From: Sphingomonas populi
GTDB taxonomy: Bacteria > Pseudomonadota > Alphaproteobacteria > Sphingomonadales > Sphingomonadaceae
DNA length: 64,000 nucleotides
Direction of reading: 5' to 3'
NCBI RefSeq assembly: GCF_004208535.1
Contig: NZ_SGIS01000011.1
Coordinates: forward strand, 1 to 64,000
Position 1 is the stretch's first letter, and the number at the start of each line of letters is the position of its first letter. The notes beneath the pieces were generated by a model. The model was not told the origin of the DNA, searched no databases, and worked only from the letters and a program-made list of their open reading frames with translations. Of this stretch, positions 53,024 to 62,280 are shown one piece after another. The position numbers and the translations under genes were made by a program.

Positions 53024-54262
53024 ATGGATTTTACCTATTCGGAACGCCAGACGCACTGGCTGGAGCGCGTGCGCGCCTTCATGGCGGCCCACGTCACCCC
53101 TGCCGAGGCACGCTATCATGCCGAGATTGCCGAGGGTCCGACGCGGTGGCGCGTGCTGCCGGTGATCGAGGAACTCAAGGCCAAGGCGAAGGTCGAGGGG
53201 TTGTGGAACCTGTTCTTGCCACCGGCCGCGCATGACGAGGGCGGCTATCGCGGGGCGGGGCTGACCAACCTCGAATATGCGCCCTGCGCGGAGGAGATGG
53301 GTCGGATTCCCTGGGCGTCTGAGGTGTTCAACTGTTCCGCCCCCGACACCGGCAACATGGAGGTGCTCCACCGCTATGGCACCGCCGAGCAGAAGGCGCG
53401 CTGGCTCACGCCGCTGATGGCTGGCGAAATCCGCTCGGCCTTCGCGATGACCGAGCCGGGGGTGGCGAGTTCCGACGCGACCAATATCGAGACGCGGATC
53501 GATCGGCAGGGCGACGATTATGTGATCAACGGCAAGAAATGGTGGATTTCGGGCGCGGGCGATCCGCGCTGCAAGCTGCTGATCGTGCTGGGGGTCAGCA
53601 ACCCCGATGCCGAGCGGCACGCGCGGCACAGCCAGATCTTCGTGCCGGTGGATGCGCCGGGGGTGACGATCGGGCGGGCGCTGCCCGTGTTCGGCTATGA
53701 CGATGCGCCCCACGGCCATTGCGAGGTGATCTTCGACAATGCGCGGGTGCCTGCCGAGAACATCGTGCTGGGGGAGGGCCGGGGCTTCGAGGTTGCGCAA
53801 GGGCGGCTTGGGCCTGGCCGTATCCACCATTGCATGCGCGCGATCGGGCTTGCCGAGATGGCGCTGGACGCGATGGTCGTGCGGCTGCTGAGCCGCGAAG
53901 CGTTCGGTAAGACGATCGCCGACCAATCGATCTGGGAGCAGCGTGTCGCCGAGGCGCGAACCGAGATCGAGATGACGCGTCTGCTGTGCCTCAAGGCTGC
54001 GGACATGATGGATAAGGTCGGCAACAAGGTCGCCCAGCGCGAGATCGCGATGATCAAGGTCGCCGGCCCCCGGCTGGCGCTCAAGGTGATCGACGACGCG
54101 ATCCAGGCGCATGGCGGGGCGGGGGTGTGCAGCGATTTCCCGCTTGCCGCCGCCTATGCGCTGGCGCGGACGCTGCGCCTGGCCGACGGACCGGACGAGG
54201 TCCACAACCGGGCAATCGCTCGGCTCGAATATCGGCGCTTCAAGGAGAGCGTGCGTGGCTGA
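53024..54262 (+). CDS. Acyl-CoA dehydrogenase of the ACAD11 type
   Basis: A 412-aa flavoprotein with [37 protein letters not shown] (FAD/substrate loop), [36 protein letters not shown] and [18 protein letters not shown]. This sequence type is shared with ACAD10/11 and LvaC. The usual catalytic Glu motif is replaced near the C-terminus ([17 protein letters not shown]), as in ACAD11. It follows the kinase gene directly, as a split form of the mammalian fusion. It starts at ATG 53024. Confidence 0.88.
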   Translation: MDFTYSERQTHWLERVRAFMAAHVTPAEARYHAEIAEGPTRWRVLPVIEELKAKAKVEGLWNLFLPPAAHDEGGYRGAGLTNLEYAPCAEEMGRIPWASEVFNCSAPDTGNMEVLHRYGTAEQKARWLTPLMAGEIRSAFAMTEPGVASSDATNIETRIDRQGDDYVINGKKWWISGAGDPRCKLLIVLGVSNPDAERHARHSQIFVPVDAPGVTIGRALPVFGYDDAPHGHCEVIFDNARVPAENIVLGEGRGFEVAQGRLGPGRIHHCMRAIGLAEMALDAMVVRLLSREAFGKTIADQSIWEQRVAEARTEIEMTRLLCLKAADMMDKVGNKVAQREIAMIKVAGPRLALKVIDDAIQAHGGAGVCSDFPLAAAYALARTLRLADGPDEVHNRAIARLEYRRFKESVRG

Positions 54263-54611
54263 GATCAAACGTCTGGCAAGCAATCCGCGGATGAGCGGCG
54301 CCGTGGTGCATGGAGGCGTGGTCTCGCTGTCGGGACAAGTGGCGATCGATCATCGCGGCGGCGCGGCGGCGGACCAGATTCGCGAAGTGCTCGAGCGGAT
54401 CGACCTGTTGTTGGCGGAAGCGGGGACCGACCGATCGCGGCTGCTGACCGCCAACCTTTATCTCACCGATATCGGTTCACTGCCTGCACTCAACATCGCC
54501 TGGGACCGCTGGGTCGTACCCGGCTGCGCGCCGACGCGGACGACGATCCAGACCGCCCTGGCGTCGCCGGATTACGCGCTGGAGATCGCCGTCACCGCTG
54601 CGGTGAACTGA
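54255..54611 (+). CDS. RidA/YjgF family protein
   Basis: A 118-aa protein of the Rid fold ([73 protein letters not shown]). The key Arg of RidA (about position 105 in E. coli) falls at PTRTT (about residue 97). The family deaminates reactive imines/enamines made by PLP enzymes. GTG 54255 overlaps the ACAD11-like stop by 8 bp. It is convergent with an aminotransferase, overlapping its stop by 20 bp, which fits the imine role. Confidence 0.85.
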   Translation: MAEIKRLASNPRMSGAVVHGGVVSLSGQVAIDHRGGAAADQIREVLERIDLLLAEAGTDRSRLLTANLYLTDIGSLPALNIAWDRWVVPGCAPTRTTIQTALASPDYALEIAVTAAVN

Positions 54612-55788
54612 GCATTTCGCTTGCCAGTGCGCCGAGCCGGGCGACGCCTTGGCGCGCGGGCTCGGACGGAATCATCGAGAAGCTGAGACGCATCGTGTTG
54701 CGTTCGGCGGGGATGCCGCGCGGGTAGAAAGCGGCACCGGCGATGGCGGAGACACCGTGCTCGGCAAGGGCGCGCTGGGTAAGGCGCGTTGCGTCGAGGT
54801 GCTTGGGGAGTTCGACCCACACGTAGAGTCCGCCTTCGGGCCGGGTCCAGCGGACGCCAGCAGGCATATGCTCCGCCAGCGCTTCCAGCATCGAATCGCG
54901 GCGTCCGCGATAGGCCGCGCAGGCGGTCGCGGTCGAATCCGCCAAATGATGCTGAACCACATCGAGCAGCAGCATCTGGTTGAGCGCGCTGGTGGCGAGG
55001 TCGCTGGCCTGCTTGATCAGCACAAGCTTGCGGATCACCGCCGCAGGCCCGGCGATCCAGCCAATGCGGAGCGACGGGGCGATCGTTTTGGAGAAGGTGC
55101 CGGTGTAGAGCACGGGCACGTCCTCGATGCTACCGTGGCGGGCACAGGCCAGCGCGAGCAGCGACTGGATCGGCTGGCCGTCATAGCGGAGGCGCTCGTA
55201 GCAACCGTCCTCGAGGATCGCCATGCCGCTGGCATCGGCCATGTCGAGCAAGTCCTCGCGCTCGGCGAGCGACATGGTGGTGCCGGTGGGGTTGCGGAAA
55301 TCTGGACCGGCATAGCAGAATTTCACGCCGGTCGGATCGCCGCCGGCGAGGCCGACATAGTTGGGTTCATAAGCGTCGAATGCGCGCAGCGCGCCGATGA
55401 AGCTGGGGATCTCCACCATCGCCCGGTCGACCGGGGAGAGCAGCAATTTCGCGACGAAATCGAGGCCTTGCTGCGATCCGCTGGTGATCAGGATATTCTC
55501 GACACCGCAGGGGGCGCCGATGCCTGTCATGTAGTCGGCAATCCAGGCGCGAAGCGGCCCATGCCCTTCGCTTGGCGAATATTGAAGCGCGGTGCGGGCG
55601 AGGGTGGGGTTGCTCCAGATGCGGTCCGACGCGGCGGCGACCGCAGCGTAAGGGAAGATATCGGGATCGGGCAGGCCGCCGCCGAGGTGGATGATCTCCT
55701 TTGCGGCGAGCAGCTTCATCCGCTCGCGGATGTCGGAGGCGACCACATCGCGCATTCGTGACGCATAGAGAGCGTGCCAGTCCGTCAT
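54592..55788 (-). CDS. PLP-dependent aminotransferase, class I/II (2-aminoadipate/MocR-like)
   Basis: A 398-aa fold-type I aminotransferase. HLGGGLPDPDIFP, the PLP phosphate-loop SGSQQGLDF, NPTGTTMS, ILEDGCYERLRYDG and the PLP lysine in TGTFSKTIAPSLRIGW are conserved. It lacks an N-terminal DNA-binding domain. It would transfer an amino group from an amino acid to a 2-oxo acid. It overlaps the RidA gene by 20 bp at their 3' ends; they are on opposite strands. It starts at ATG 55788, 13 bp after the P450 stop, forming a minus-strand pair with it. Confidence 0.9.
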   Translation of the reverse strand: MTDWHALYASRMRDVVASDIRERMKLLAAKEIIHLGGGLPDPDIFPYAAVAAASDRIWSNPTLARTALQYSPSEGHGPLRAWIADYMTGIGAPCGVENILITSGSQQGLDFVAKLLLSPVDRAMVEIPSFIGALRAFDAYEPNYVGLAGGDPTGVKFCYAGPDFRNPTGTTMSLAEREDLLDMADASGMAILEDGCYERLRYDGQPIQSLLALACARHGSIEDVPVLYTGTFSKTIAPSLRIGWIAGPAAVIRKLVLIKQASDLATSALNQMLLLDVVQHHLADSTATACAAYRGRRDSMLEALAEHMPAGVRWTRPEGGLYVWVELPKHLDATRLTQRALAEHGVSAIAGAAFYPRGIPAERNTMRLSFSMIPSEPARQGVARLGALASEMLSSPQR

Positions 55789-55801
55789 CCAATCCTCCGT
55801 C

Positions 55802-57055
55802 TCAAGCGGCCAGCACCACCGGCATATGCTTGATGCCGCCGACGAAGTTGGAGCGCAGGCGATCGATCGGGCCGGCCAATTCCATGCCGGGAAAGCGCGT
55901 CAGCAATTCGCTCAGCACCGCGCGCAACTCGATCCGGGCGAGATCGTTGCCGAGGCAGCTATGACGGCCGAAGCCGAAGGTTAGGTGCCGATTGGGACGG
56001 CGCGCGAGGTCCAGCGTGAACGGGGCGTCGAACACGCTCTCGTCGCGATTGGCGGATGGGTAGAACAGGACGACCTTCTCGCCCTGGCGCACGGTCTGGC
56101 CGCCTATCTCGATGTCGCGCGTGGCGGTGCGGGCCATATAGACGATCGGGGTTACCCAGCGCAGCAATTCCTCGACCGCCGTCGGCATCAACGCCGGATC
56201 GGCGGTGAGTGCGGCCCTGGCTTCGGGATTTTCGATCAAGGCGAGCATCGCGCCGCTGGTGGCGTTGCGGGTGGTCTCGTTGCCGGCGATGGCGAGCAGG
56301 AAACAGAAGCCGAGAATCTCGCGATCGCTCAGCGGGGTCCCGTCGATCCGCGCCTCGACCAGCAGGCTGACCAAGTCCTCGCGCGGCGCGGCGCGGCGCG
56401 CGGCGATGAAGCGCGCGAAATAGCCGAACATCGCCTGCTGCGCGGCGACGATCGCCTCACGGGGGGTATCGACGTCCCCATATTCGGGGTCTTCGCTGCC
56501 GATCACGGCGTTGCTCCAGAGATACATCTGGTCGCGGTCCTCGCCTGGCACGCCGAGCAATTCGAGGATCACGTCGAGCGGCAGGCGCATCGCGATCGCC
56601 TCGACGAAATCGATCCGGCCGTCGCCCTCGGCGGTACGCACCCGCGCTGCTGCGACCTCGTCGGCGATCTCGCGGCAGCGCGCGATGATATGCGCTTCCA
56701 GCGCGCGCATCACGCTGGGCTTGAATCGGTCGCGCAGGACCATGCGGCTCTTGTGATGTTCGGGCGGGTCCATGGTGAGCAGCAACGGCACGCGCGGCGC
56801 ATCCGCCGCTACGATCTGGTCCTTGCGCAGGATGGTGACCCCGGGTGCGTTGATGAAGCTGTCGCTGTCCTTTCCAATCGCGGTGATGTGCTCGTAGCGG
56901 GTGATTGCCCAGAACGGTTCGCGAATGCCGTCGTCGTGCCAGGCGACCGGCGTGTCGCGCCGCATCTTGGCCCAGATGTCGTGGGGATAGCCATGACGCG
57001 CGAAGCCATCAGGATCGAAACAGGCGTGGTCGGCCAGCGGACGCGCGGTTGCCAT
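55802..57055 (-). CDS. Cytochrome P450 (steroid/terpenoid type)
   Basis: A 417-aa soluble P450 with the I-helix LAIAGNETTRNATSG, ExxR in EELLRW, the Lys/Arg-rich beta-sheet region and heme loop FGFGRHSCLGNDLAR (Cys367). Its sequence resembles P450s found in steroid/terpene degraders, although no CYP family number can be given by eye. ATG 57055 lies 15 bp from a TetR operator-like palindrome. It is cotranscribed with the aminotransferase downstream and probably repressed by the divergent TetR protein. Redox partners are not encoded nearby. Confidence 0.92.
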   Translation of the reverse strand: MATARPLADHACFDPDGFARHGYPHDIWAKMRRDTPVAWHDDGIREPFWAITRYEHITAIGKDSDSFINAPGVTILRKDQIVAADAPRVPLLLTMDPPEHHKSRMVLRDRFKPSVMRALEAHIIARCREIADEVAAARVRTAEGDGRIDFVEAIAMRLPLDVILELLGVPGEDRDQMYLWSNAVIGSEDPEYGDVDTPREAIVAAQQAMFGYFARFIAARRAAPREDLVSLLVEARIDGTPLSDREILGFCFLLAIAGNETTRNATSGAMLALIENPEARAALTADPALMPTAVEELLRWVTPIVYMARTATRDIEIGGQTVRQGEKVVLFYPSANRDESVFDAPFTLDLARRPNRHLTFGFGRHSCLGNDLARIELRAVLSELLTRFPGMELAGPIDRLRSNFVGGIKHMPVVLAA

Positions 57056-57068
57056 GCTAAGGACTCCT

Positions 57069-57089
57069 TAAATGAACGATCGTTTACTA
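57069..57089. promoter_or_regulatory. Palindromic operator between P450 and TetR genes
   Basis: A 10-bp perfect palindrome, AACGATCGTT (57075-57084), is flanked by near-symmetric TAAATG and TACTAG. It sits in the 70-bp spacer between two divergent starts. TetR regulators commonly bind such sites to repress both genes. Confidence 0.6.
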
Positions 57090-57124
57090 GCATCGCCAAC
57101 AGGAGTCTGCTAGCCGGAAATGCG

Positions 57125-57688
57125 ATGAGAAAAGTGCGAACGCGCATGGCACCCGACGAGCGGCGGGCAGTTATCCTGGCGGCGGCGGCGGCTATGTTCC
57201 AGGAGCGTGGGTATGCGGCGTCGAGTATCGATGCCATCGCCGCAGCCGCAGGAATCAGCGGTCCGGGAATCTACCGCTATTTCGCGCGCAAGACCGAATT
57301 GCTGGTCACCCTGTTGGAAGGCGCGGCGCGGACCGCGATGGGGGAGATTGCGGATGCGGTGGCGGGGGCAGGGGAAGGCGAGCGACTGGGCGCAATGGCC
57401 GACGCGTTGGCGCGCCACGCACAGCGGGAAGGCGCTGTGATCGGGCTATTGCAATCGACCGTGGCGGAGATGGAACCGGCCGACCGCGCGCGGCTGGACG
57501 AGATCCGTTCGCGACTTGTCGCGCAGCTCGCCGAGCTGCTCCTCACCGAGCGAGCGGAGTTGAACGCCGCCGAAGCGCAACTTCATGTCGAAGCGGCTCT
57601 GGGCTTAATCGGGCAGTGGGCACGGCGACCCGACCCGCAACATACAATACGGTTCCGCCGGCTGCTTCTGGCGATCCTCGGAGCGTAA
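57125..57688 (+). CDS. TetR-family transcriptional regulator
   Basis: A 187-aa repressor. The N-terminal HTH is RRAVILAAAAAMFQERGYAASSIDAIAAAAGISGPGIYRYFARKTEL, followed by an all-helical ligand domain. ATG 57125 gives the usual length and fits the HTH placement. It is divergent from the P450 gene and reads over a palindrome; autoregulation and control of the P450 are likely. The ligand could be the P450 substrate or an acyl-CoA. Confidence 0.9.
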   Translation: MRKVRTRMAPDERRAVILAAAAAMFQERGYAASSIDAIAAAAGISGPGIYRYFARKTELLVTLLEGAARTAMGEIADAVAGAGEGERLGAMADALARHAQREGAVIGLLQSTVAEMEPADRARLDEIRSRLVAQLAELLLTERAELNAAEAQLHVEAALGLIGQWARRPDPQHTIRFRRLLLAILGA

Positions 57689-57948
57689 CCTCGATATCAG
57701 CACGCGACATATGTCTTGCCGAACGGGTCCCGGTCGCCAAGCGGCCGGACCGCATTGCGCCCAATGCACGAAGCCGCTGCGCGCCAGTGGCATTCGGACT
57801 GCTGCGGCGAGCGTTCGACCATATCCTTGAAGGGTGCAATCAGGGTTCGGGAGCCGCCTGATGCTTATCGGGTGTGTGAATCGAGGATCGAGTTAGTCTA
57901 TATCGTTGATCTTACGTCAATCACACGCTTTCCCGTGGAGGAGCGAGG

Positions 57949-58236
57949 ATGTTCGTCCCAGTCCCTATCCTGATTCTCATCGGGCTGGTCTTCTTGCTGA
58001 TGACCGCCCGAATCCTGAGCACGTCACGCCGCACCGATCCTTTGCTTGGTAGCCCGAAGTCGGTGTATCAGCCGGAGACGCCAGCCGCCCCGCTGACCAC
58101 CTTGCCGCCCGAAATCGCAGAGCAGGTGCGTGCTTTGCTTGCAGCGGGCCGCAAGCTGGAGGCGGTCAAAATTGCCCGAGAAGCAACCCGTCTCGGGTTG
58201 CAGGAGTGCAAAGACCTGGTTGAGGCGCTTGCATGA
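57949..58236 (+). CDS. Membrane-anchored protein with ribosomal L7/L12 C-terminal-like domain
   Basis: A 95-aa protein with an N-terminal transmembrane helix (VPILILIGLVFLLMTARIL) and a C-terminal domain like that of ribosomal protein L7/L12 (AGRKLEAVKIAREATRLGLQECKDLVEAL). The first part is proline-rich. ATG 57949 follows GTGGAGGAG. Such small membrane proteins are widespread and uncharacterised; the L12-like fold may bind protein partners. It is unrelated to its neighbours by function. Confidence 0.78.
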   Translation: MFVPVPILILIGLVFLLMTARILSTSRRTDPLLGSPKSVYQPETPAAPLTTLPPEIAEQVRALLAAGRKLEAVKIAREATRLGLQECKDLVEALA

Positions 58237-58351
58237 TCCGAAGCCGCAGCCGCATCAATCGCGACGTCGAGCTGCGGTGAATGCGACAAGCGGCCCGGAG
58301 CCGAGCCGCCGACACTAGAAAGACGTCGGTCATCTACACTCGTGAGAAAAG

Positions 58352-60424
58352 CTACGCGTTGAGATCCGCGAACCGGCCCCCGTCGGCGGCGAGGCGCTCG
58401 ATCAGTGGGGCCGGCGCCCAGGCCCAGCCGTTGCGACGGGTGGCATAGTCGCGCAGCCGCGCGAGGAGCGGCGATGCGCCGATAAGGTCTGCCTGGAATA
58501 ACGGGCCGCCGCGTTCGCGGGCAAAGCCATATCCGTTGAGGTACACGACATCGACGTCCACCGGGCGATAGGCGATGCCTTCGCCAACGATACGCGCACC
58601 CTCGTTGATGAGCGCGAGCAGGCAGCGATCGACGATCTCCTCGTCGGCAATAGCGCGCCGTTCCAATCCGATCTCGCGTGAGTATTCGACGATGAGCGCA
58701 GCAACGTGGGGATCGGGTGTCGCGGTGCGACCGTCAGGATAGGCGTAGATGCCCTTTCCGGTCTTTTGTCCGAAACGGCCGAGTGCGCAAATTCGGTCGA
58801 TCACGCCCGAATAGGGCCGGTCAGGTTGCTCCACCCCACGGCGCTTGCGGATTGACCAGCCGATATCCTGACCGACCAGATCCATCGTCCGGCACGGCCC
58901 CATCGCCATGCCCCAGCGTTCCAGCGCGCCGTCGATCTGTTCGGGCAGCGCGCCTTCTTCCAGCAGCAGCCACGTCTGCCGCAGATATTCTTCGAACATG
59001 CGATTGCCGATGAAGCCGTCGCAGACACCCGAAACGACGCTGATCTTGCCGACGCGTTTGCCGAAGGCCATCGCCGTCGCCAGAACATCGGGGGCGGTGC
59101 GATCGGTTCGCACCACTTCCAGCAGCCGCATGATGTTCGCGGGCGAAAAAAAGTGGAGGCCGACCAGCCGTGACGGATCGGCGATCAGGTTCGCCATCGC
59201 ATCGAGATTGAGCGTGGACGTGTTGCTGGCAAGAATCGCGTCGGGCCGGGTGATCGCGTCGAGCGCCGAAAAGACCTGCTGCTTGACGGCCATGTCCTCG
59301 AACACCGCCTCGATCACGAGATCCGCCTCGGCGAGCGCTTCGAGCGCGGTCGCGGCGGTAAAGGCGCCGATCCGTGCGTCGGCGACCGATTGTTCGATAC
59401 GGCCTTTCTCCACATCACGCGTGATCGTCTTGCGGATCGTCGTTTCGGCGCGGGCAAGCGCGTCGTTGCCGCGCTCGACCATCGTGACCGGAAACCCGGC
59501 GTTAAGCAGCGCGATCGTGATCCCGGTTCCCATCAGCCCGCCGCCGACGACACCGACCTTGCCGATTGCGCGTGCCCGTACATCAGGGGTGAGGCCGGGG
59601 ATGCGCGCCACCGCGCGTTCCCCGATAAAGGCGTGGCGCAACCCGCGCGATGCCTCGGACCGCATCAGCGCTCCAAATGCCGAGGCCTCCCCCGCCAGCC
59701 CGGTTTCCAGATCGTCGCTGAGCGAGGAGACGCAATCCAGGATGCGCGCTGGCGCGGCGTTCAACCCGGTGCGCTGGCCGACCCGGTGCAGGCTGACCGC
59801 ATCCGCGACATCACCCGGCACCGCGAGCGAACCGGTCCGCCGCAGCGCAGGCGGTGCCGCCGCCGTCACCGCAAGCGCGGCCTCGACGATGTCACCATCG
59901 ACGACCGCATCGACCAGCCCCAGTGCTTTGGCGCGCTCGGCCGTGATCGGCTTGCCGGACAGCATCATGTCGAGCGCGGGGCCTGCGCCGATCAGCCGTG
60001 GCAGGCGTTGCGTGCCGCCCCCACCGGGGAGCAGTCCCAATGTCACTTCGGGCAGGCCGAAGCGCGTGCCCCCCTGCGCGACGCGGTAATGGCCCGCGAG
60101 CGCGAGTTCCAGGCCGCCACCCAGCGCCATGCCGTGGATCGCCATAATGACCGGGGTGTCGCACGCCTCGACCATGTTCATCAGGTCGCGCAACGCATCG
60201 ACCCGCTCCGGGTCGCCGTCGAAATCCGTAATATCGGCGCCACCGCAGAACATGCGACCCGCCCCCGCCACAATGATCGCAGTGCAGGCCGGGTCGGCTG
60301 CGGCGTCGCGGATCGCCGCGTCGAGGAGGCCGACGAAGCCGTTACCAATCGACAGCGCGTTCACCGCACCATTGGCGAACCGGATTACAGTCGTGGCGCC
60401 CGACCGAGACACTTCGACCGACAT
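58352..60424 (-). CDS. Bifunctional enoyl-CoA hydratase/3-hydroxyacyl-CoA dehydrogenase (FadJ/FadB type)
   Basis: A 690-aa fusion. Residues about 1-190 are the crotonase domain (AGAGRMFCGGADITDFDG, IHGMALGGGLELALAGHYRVA, GLPEVTLGLLPGGGGTQRL). Residues about 295-480 are the NAD Rossmann domain (VGVVGGGLMGTGITIALLNAGFPVTMVER, FFSPANIMRLLEVVR), and the C-terminal HAD domain completes the protein. It performs the middle two steps of beta-oxidation. ATG 60424 follows GGGAGACGAGAGG. An acyl-CoA dehydrogenase gene is directly upstream, so the pair covers three beta-oxidation steps. Confidence 0.93.
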   Translation of the reverse strand: MSVEVSRSGATTVIRFANGAVNALSIGNGFVGLLDAAIRDAAADPACTAIIVAGAGRMFCGGADITDFDGDPERVDALRDLMNMVEACDTPVIMAIHGMALGGGLELALAGHYRVAQGGTRFGLPEVTLGLLPGGGGTQRLPRLIGAGPALDMMLSGKPITAERAKALGLVDAVVDGDIVEAALAVTAAAPPALRRTGSLAVPGDVADAVSLHRVGQRTGLNAAPARILDCVSSLSDDLETGLAGEASAFGALMRSEASRGLRHAFIGERAVARIPGLTPDVRARAIGKVGVVGGGLMGTGITIALLNAGFPVTMVERGNDALARAETTIRKTITRDVEKGRIEQSVADARIGAFTAATALEALAEADLVIEAVFEDMAVKQQVFSALDAITRPDAILASNTSTLNLDAMANLIADPSRLVGLHFFSPANIMRLLEVVRTDRTAPDVLATAMAFGKRVGKISVVSGVCDGFIGNRMFEEYLRQTWLLLEEGALPEQIDGALERWGMAMGPCRTMDLVGQDIGWSIRKRRGVEQPDRPYSGVIDRICALGRFGQKTGKGIYAYPDGRTATPDPHVAALIVEYSREIGLERRAIADEEIVDRCLLALINEGARIVGEGIAYRPVDVDVVYLNGYGFARERGGPLFQADLIGASPLLARLRDYATRRNGWAWAPAPLIERLAADGGRFADLNA

Positions 60425-60442
60425 CCTCTCGTCTCCCTTTGC

Positions 60443-62191
60443 TCAGAATGCTGCGGCGTCGAGCGCCATGATCGATGTCTCACCGGCGGCGATGCTCGCG
60501 GCGAGGCCGCGCGCCTGCGGCAGCACGCGCTGCGCGAAGAAATTGGCGACGATCGGCTTCGCGCGGTGCAGAGGCGTGTCGCCCCCCGCTGCCGCCGCCG
60601 CCATGCGCGCCCACATCCAGCCAAGGCAAACCAATGCGAACAGCCGAAGATACTCAACCCCCGCCGCGCCGATCGCGTCGACGCTCGCCCCGTGCAACGT
60701 CACCGTGGATTCGCGCAGCAATTCCAACGCCTCGCGGGTTGCCTCGGCGATCTGGACCGCCTGTGCCGTTTCGCTCGCCTGATCGAGATCCGTGGCGATC
60801 AGATCGAAGAATCCGGTCGCGACCGCGCCACCGGCGAGCGCCAGCTTGCGGCCGACCAAATCCAGCGCCTGGACGCCGTTCGTGCCTTCGTAGATCTGCG
60901 CAATCCTTGCATCCCGGACATATTGCTCCATGCCCCATTCGCGGATGTAGCCGTGGCCGCCGAACACCTGCTGCGCCTGCACCGCGCTCTCGAATCCGAG
61001 ATCGGTGAAGGCAGCCTTGATGACGGGCGTGAGAAGCGCAACGTGCGAATCCGCCTCGGCGCGCACGCGCGCATCGGCATGGCTGCGCGCGCGATCGGCC
61101 TGCAGGGCCGTCCAACCAGCCAAAGCGCGACCGCCCTCGACGAAGCTGCGGATGCCGAGCAGCATCCGGCGAACGTCCGCATGTTCGATGATCGCCACCG
61201 GTCCTGACGACCCTTCCGCGCCGCGACCCTGCAGGCGCTGCTGCGCGTAGGCAGCCGCTTGCTGATACGCAGCGCCGGCAAGGCCGAGCCCCTGGATGCC
61301 GACCATTAACCGCGCGGCGTTCATCATCGTGAACATGGCAGCGAGGCCGCGATTGGGCTCTCCGACCATCCAGCCGGTTGCCTCGTCATAGTTTATGACG
61401 CAGGTCGGCTGCGCGTGAATGCCCATCTTCTTTTCGAGCGCACCGACCGACAGCGTGTTGCGGACCGTGAAGCCGCCCGCCGCGTCGGGGAGGAACTTGG
61501 GCACGAGGAACAGGCTTATTCCCTTCACCCCGGGGGGGGCATCGGGCAGCCGGGCGAGGACCAGATGCACGATGTTCCCACCGAAATCGTGATCGCCCGA
61601 CGAGATGAAAATCTTGGTTCCGGTCACCGCATAGCTGCGGCCGCCGGTCTCGACCGCCTTCGTCTTTAACAACGACAGATCCGTGCCGGCGCCGCTTTCG
61701 GTCAGCGCCATAACGCCGGTCCAAGCACCGCTGACCAGAGGTTCGAGGTAGATCGCCTTCAGATCATCGGATGCGTGGTGCGCGATTGCTTCCGTGGCGC
61801 TGCGCGTTAGGCCAGGGAACAGACCGAACGACACGTTGGAAGCCGAGATCATCTCGTCGAGCCAGAGCTGAAGCACGTAGGGAAGGCCTTGGCCGCCATG
61901 AGCCGGATCGGCGGACAAAGCGGTCCATCCGGCATCAGCAAAGTCGCGATATGCAAGTGCGAGGCCGGGTGGCGTATGCACCGTACCGTCAACGAGCTGG
62001 CAGCCGACCTCATCGCCATCCCGGTTGATGGGATGCAGCCGCTCGGCGCACATTCGGCCAGCCTCTTCGAGCACCGTGACGGCGAAATCGGTATCTACGG
62101 ATTTGTGGAGCTCGTCCATAACCGCGTCGAAGCCGAGCACCTCGCCAAGCAGAAAGCGGTAATCTTCCGTTGGCGGTGTGTAGCCCTGCAT
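60443..62191 (-). CDS. Acyl-CoA dehydrogenase, long FadE5-type
   Basis: A 582-aa flavoprotein with YTPPTEDYRFLLGEVLGFD, the ALTESGAGTDLSLLKTKAV FAD loop, FISSGDHDFGGNIVHLVLARL, FGGHGYIREWGMEQYVRDARIAQIYEGTNGVQALDLVGRKL (catalytic Glu in YEGTNG) and a C-terminal extension domain. ATG 62191 begins MQGYTPP, the usual start. A good promoter lies just upstream (62220-62248). It is transcribed with the FadJ-like gene 18 bp downstream. The TetR gene immediately upstream on the same strand may regulate it. Confidence 0.92.
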   Translation of the reverse strand: MQGYTPPTEDYRFLLGEVLGFDAVMDELHKSVDTDFAVTVLEEAGRMCAERLHPINRDGDEVGCQLVDGTVHTPPGLALAYRDFADAGWTALSADPAHGGQGLPYVLQLWLDEMISASNVSFGLFPGLTRSATEAIAHHASDDLKAIYLEPLVSGAWTGVMALTESGAGTDLSLLKTKAVETGGRSYAVTGTKIFISSGDHDFGGNIVHLVLARLPDAPPGVKGISLFLVPKFLPDAAGGFTVRNTLSVGALEKKMGIHAQPTCVINYDEATGWMVGEPNRGLAAMFTMMNAARLMVGIQGLGLAGAAYQQAAAYAQQRLQGRGAEGSSGPVAIIEHADVRRMLLGIRSFVEGGRALAGWTALQADRARSHADARVRAEADSHVALLTPVIKAAFTDLGFESAVQAQQVFGGHGYIREWGMEQYVRDARIAQIYEGTNGVQALDLVGRKLALAGGAVATGFFDLIATDLDQASETAQAVQIAEATREALELLRESTVTLHGASVDAIGAAGVEYLRLFALVCLGWMWARMAAAAAGGDTPLHRAKPIVANFFAQRVLPQARGLAASIAAGETSIMALDAAAF

Positions 62192-62219
62192 CGCAAACCT
62201 CGGCGTTGATGGTGACAAG

Positions 62220-62248
62220 AAGATACACCAAACATCTGTTACAGTCAA
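62220..62248 (-). promoter_or_regulatory. Promoter of the acyl-CoA dehydrogenase/FadJ operon
   Basis: On the minus strand: TTGACT (62248-62243), a 17-bp spacer and TATCTT (62225-62220), close to the sigma70 consensus. The start codon is 29 bp further on (62191). Confidence 0.6.
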
Positions 62249-62280
62249 ATGCGTACGGCGGGCCGGCATGCCACCGACGC

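Noticed and set aside
57616..57861. An 81-codon frame after the TetR gene
   Set aside because: It overlaps the TetR 3' end, has no ribosome site and no protein-like pattern.
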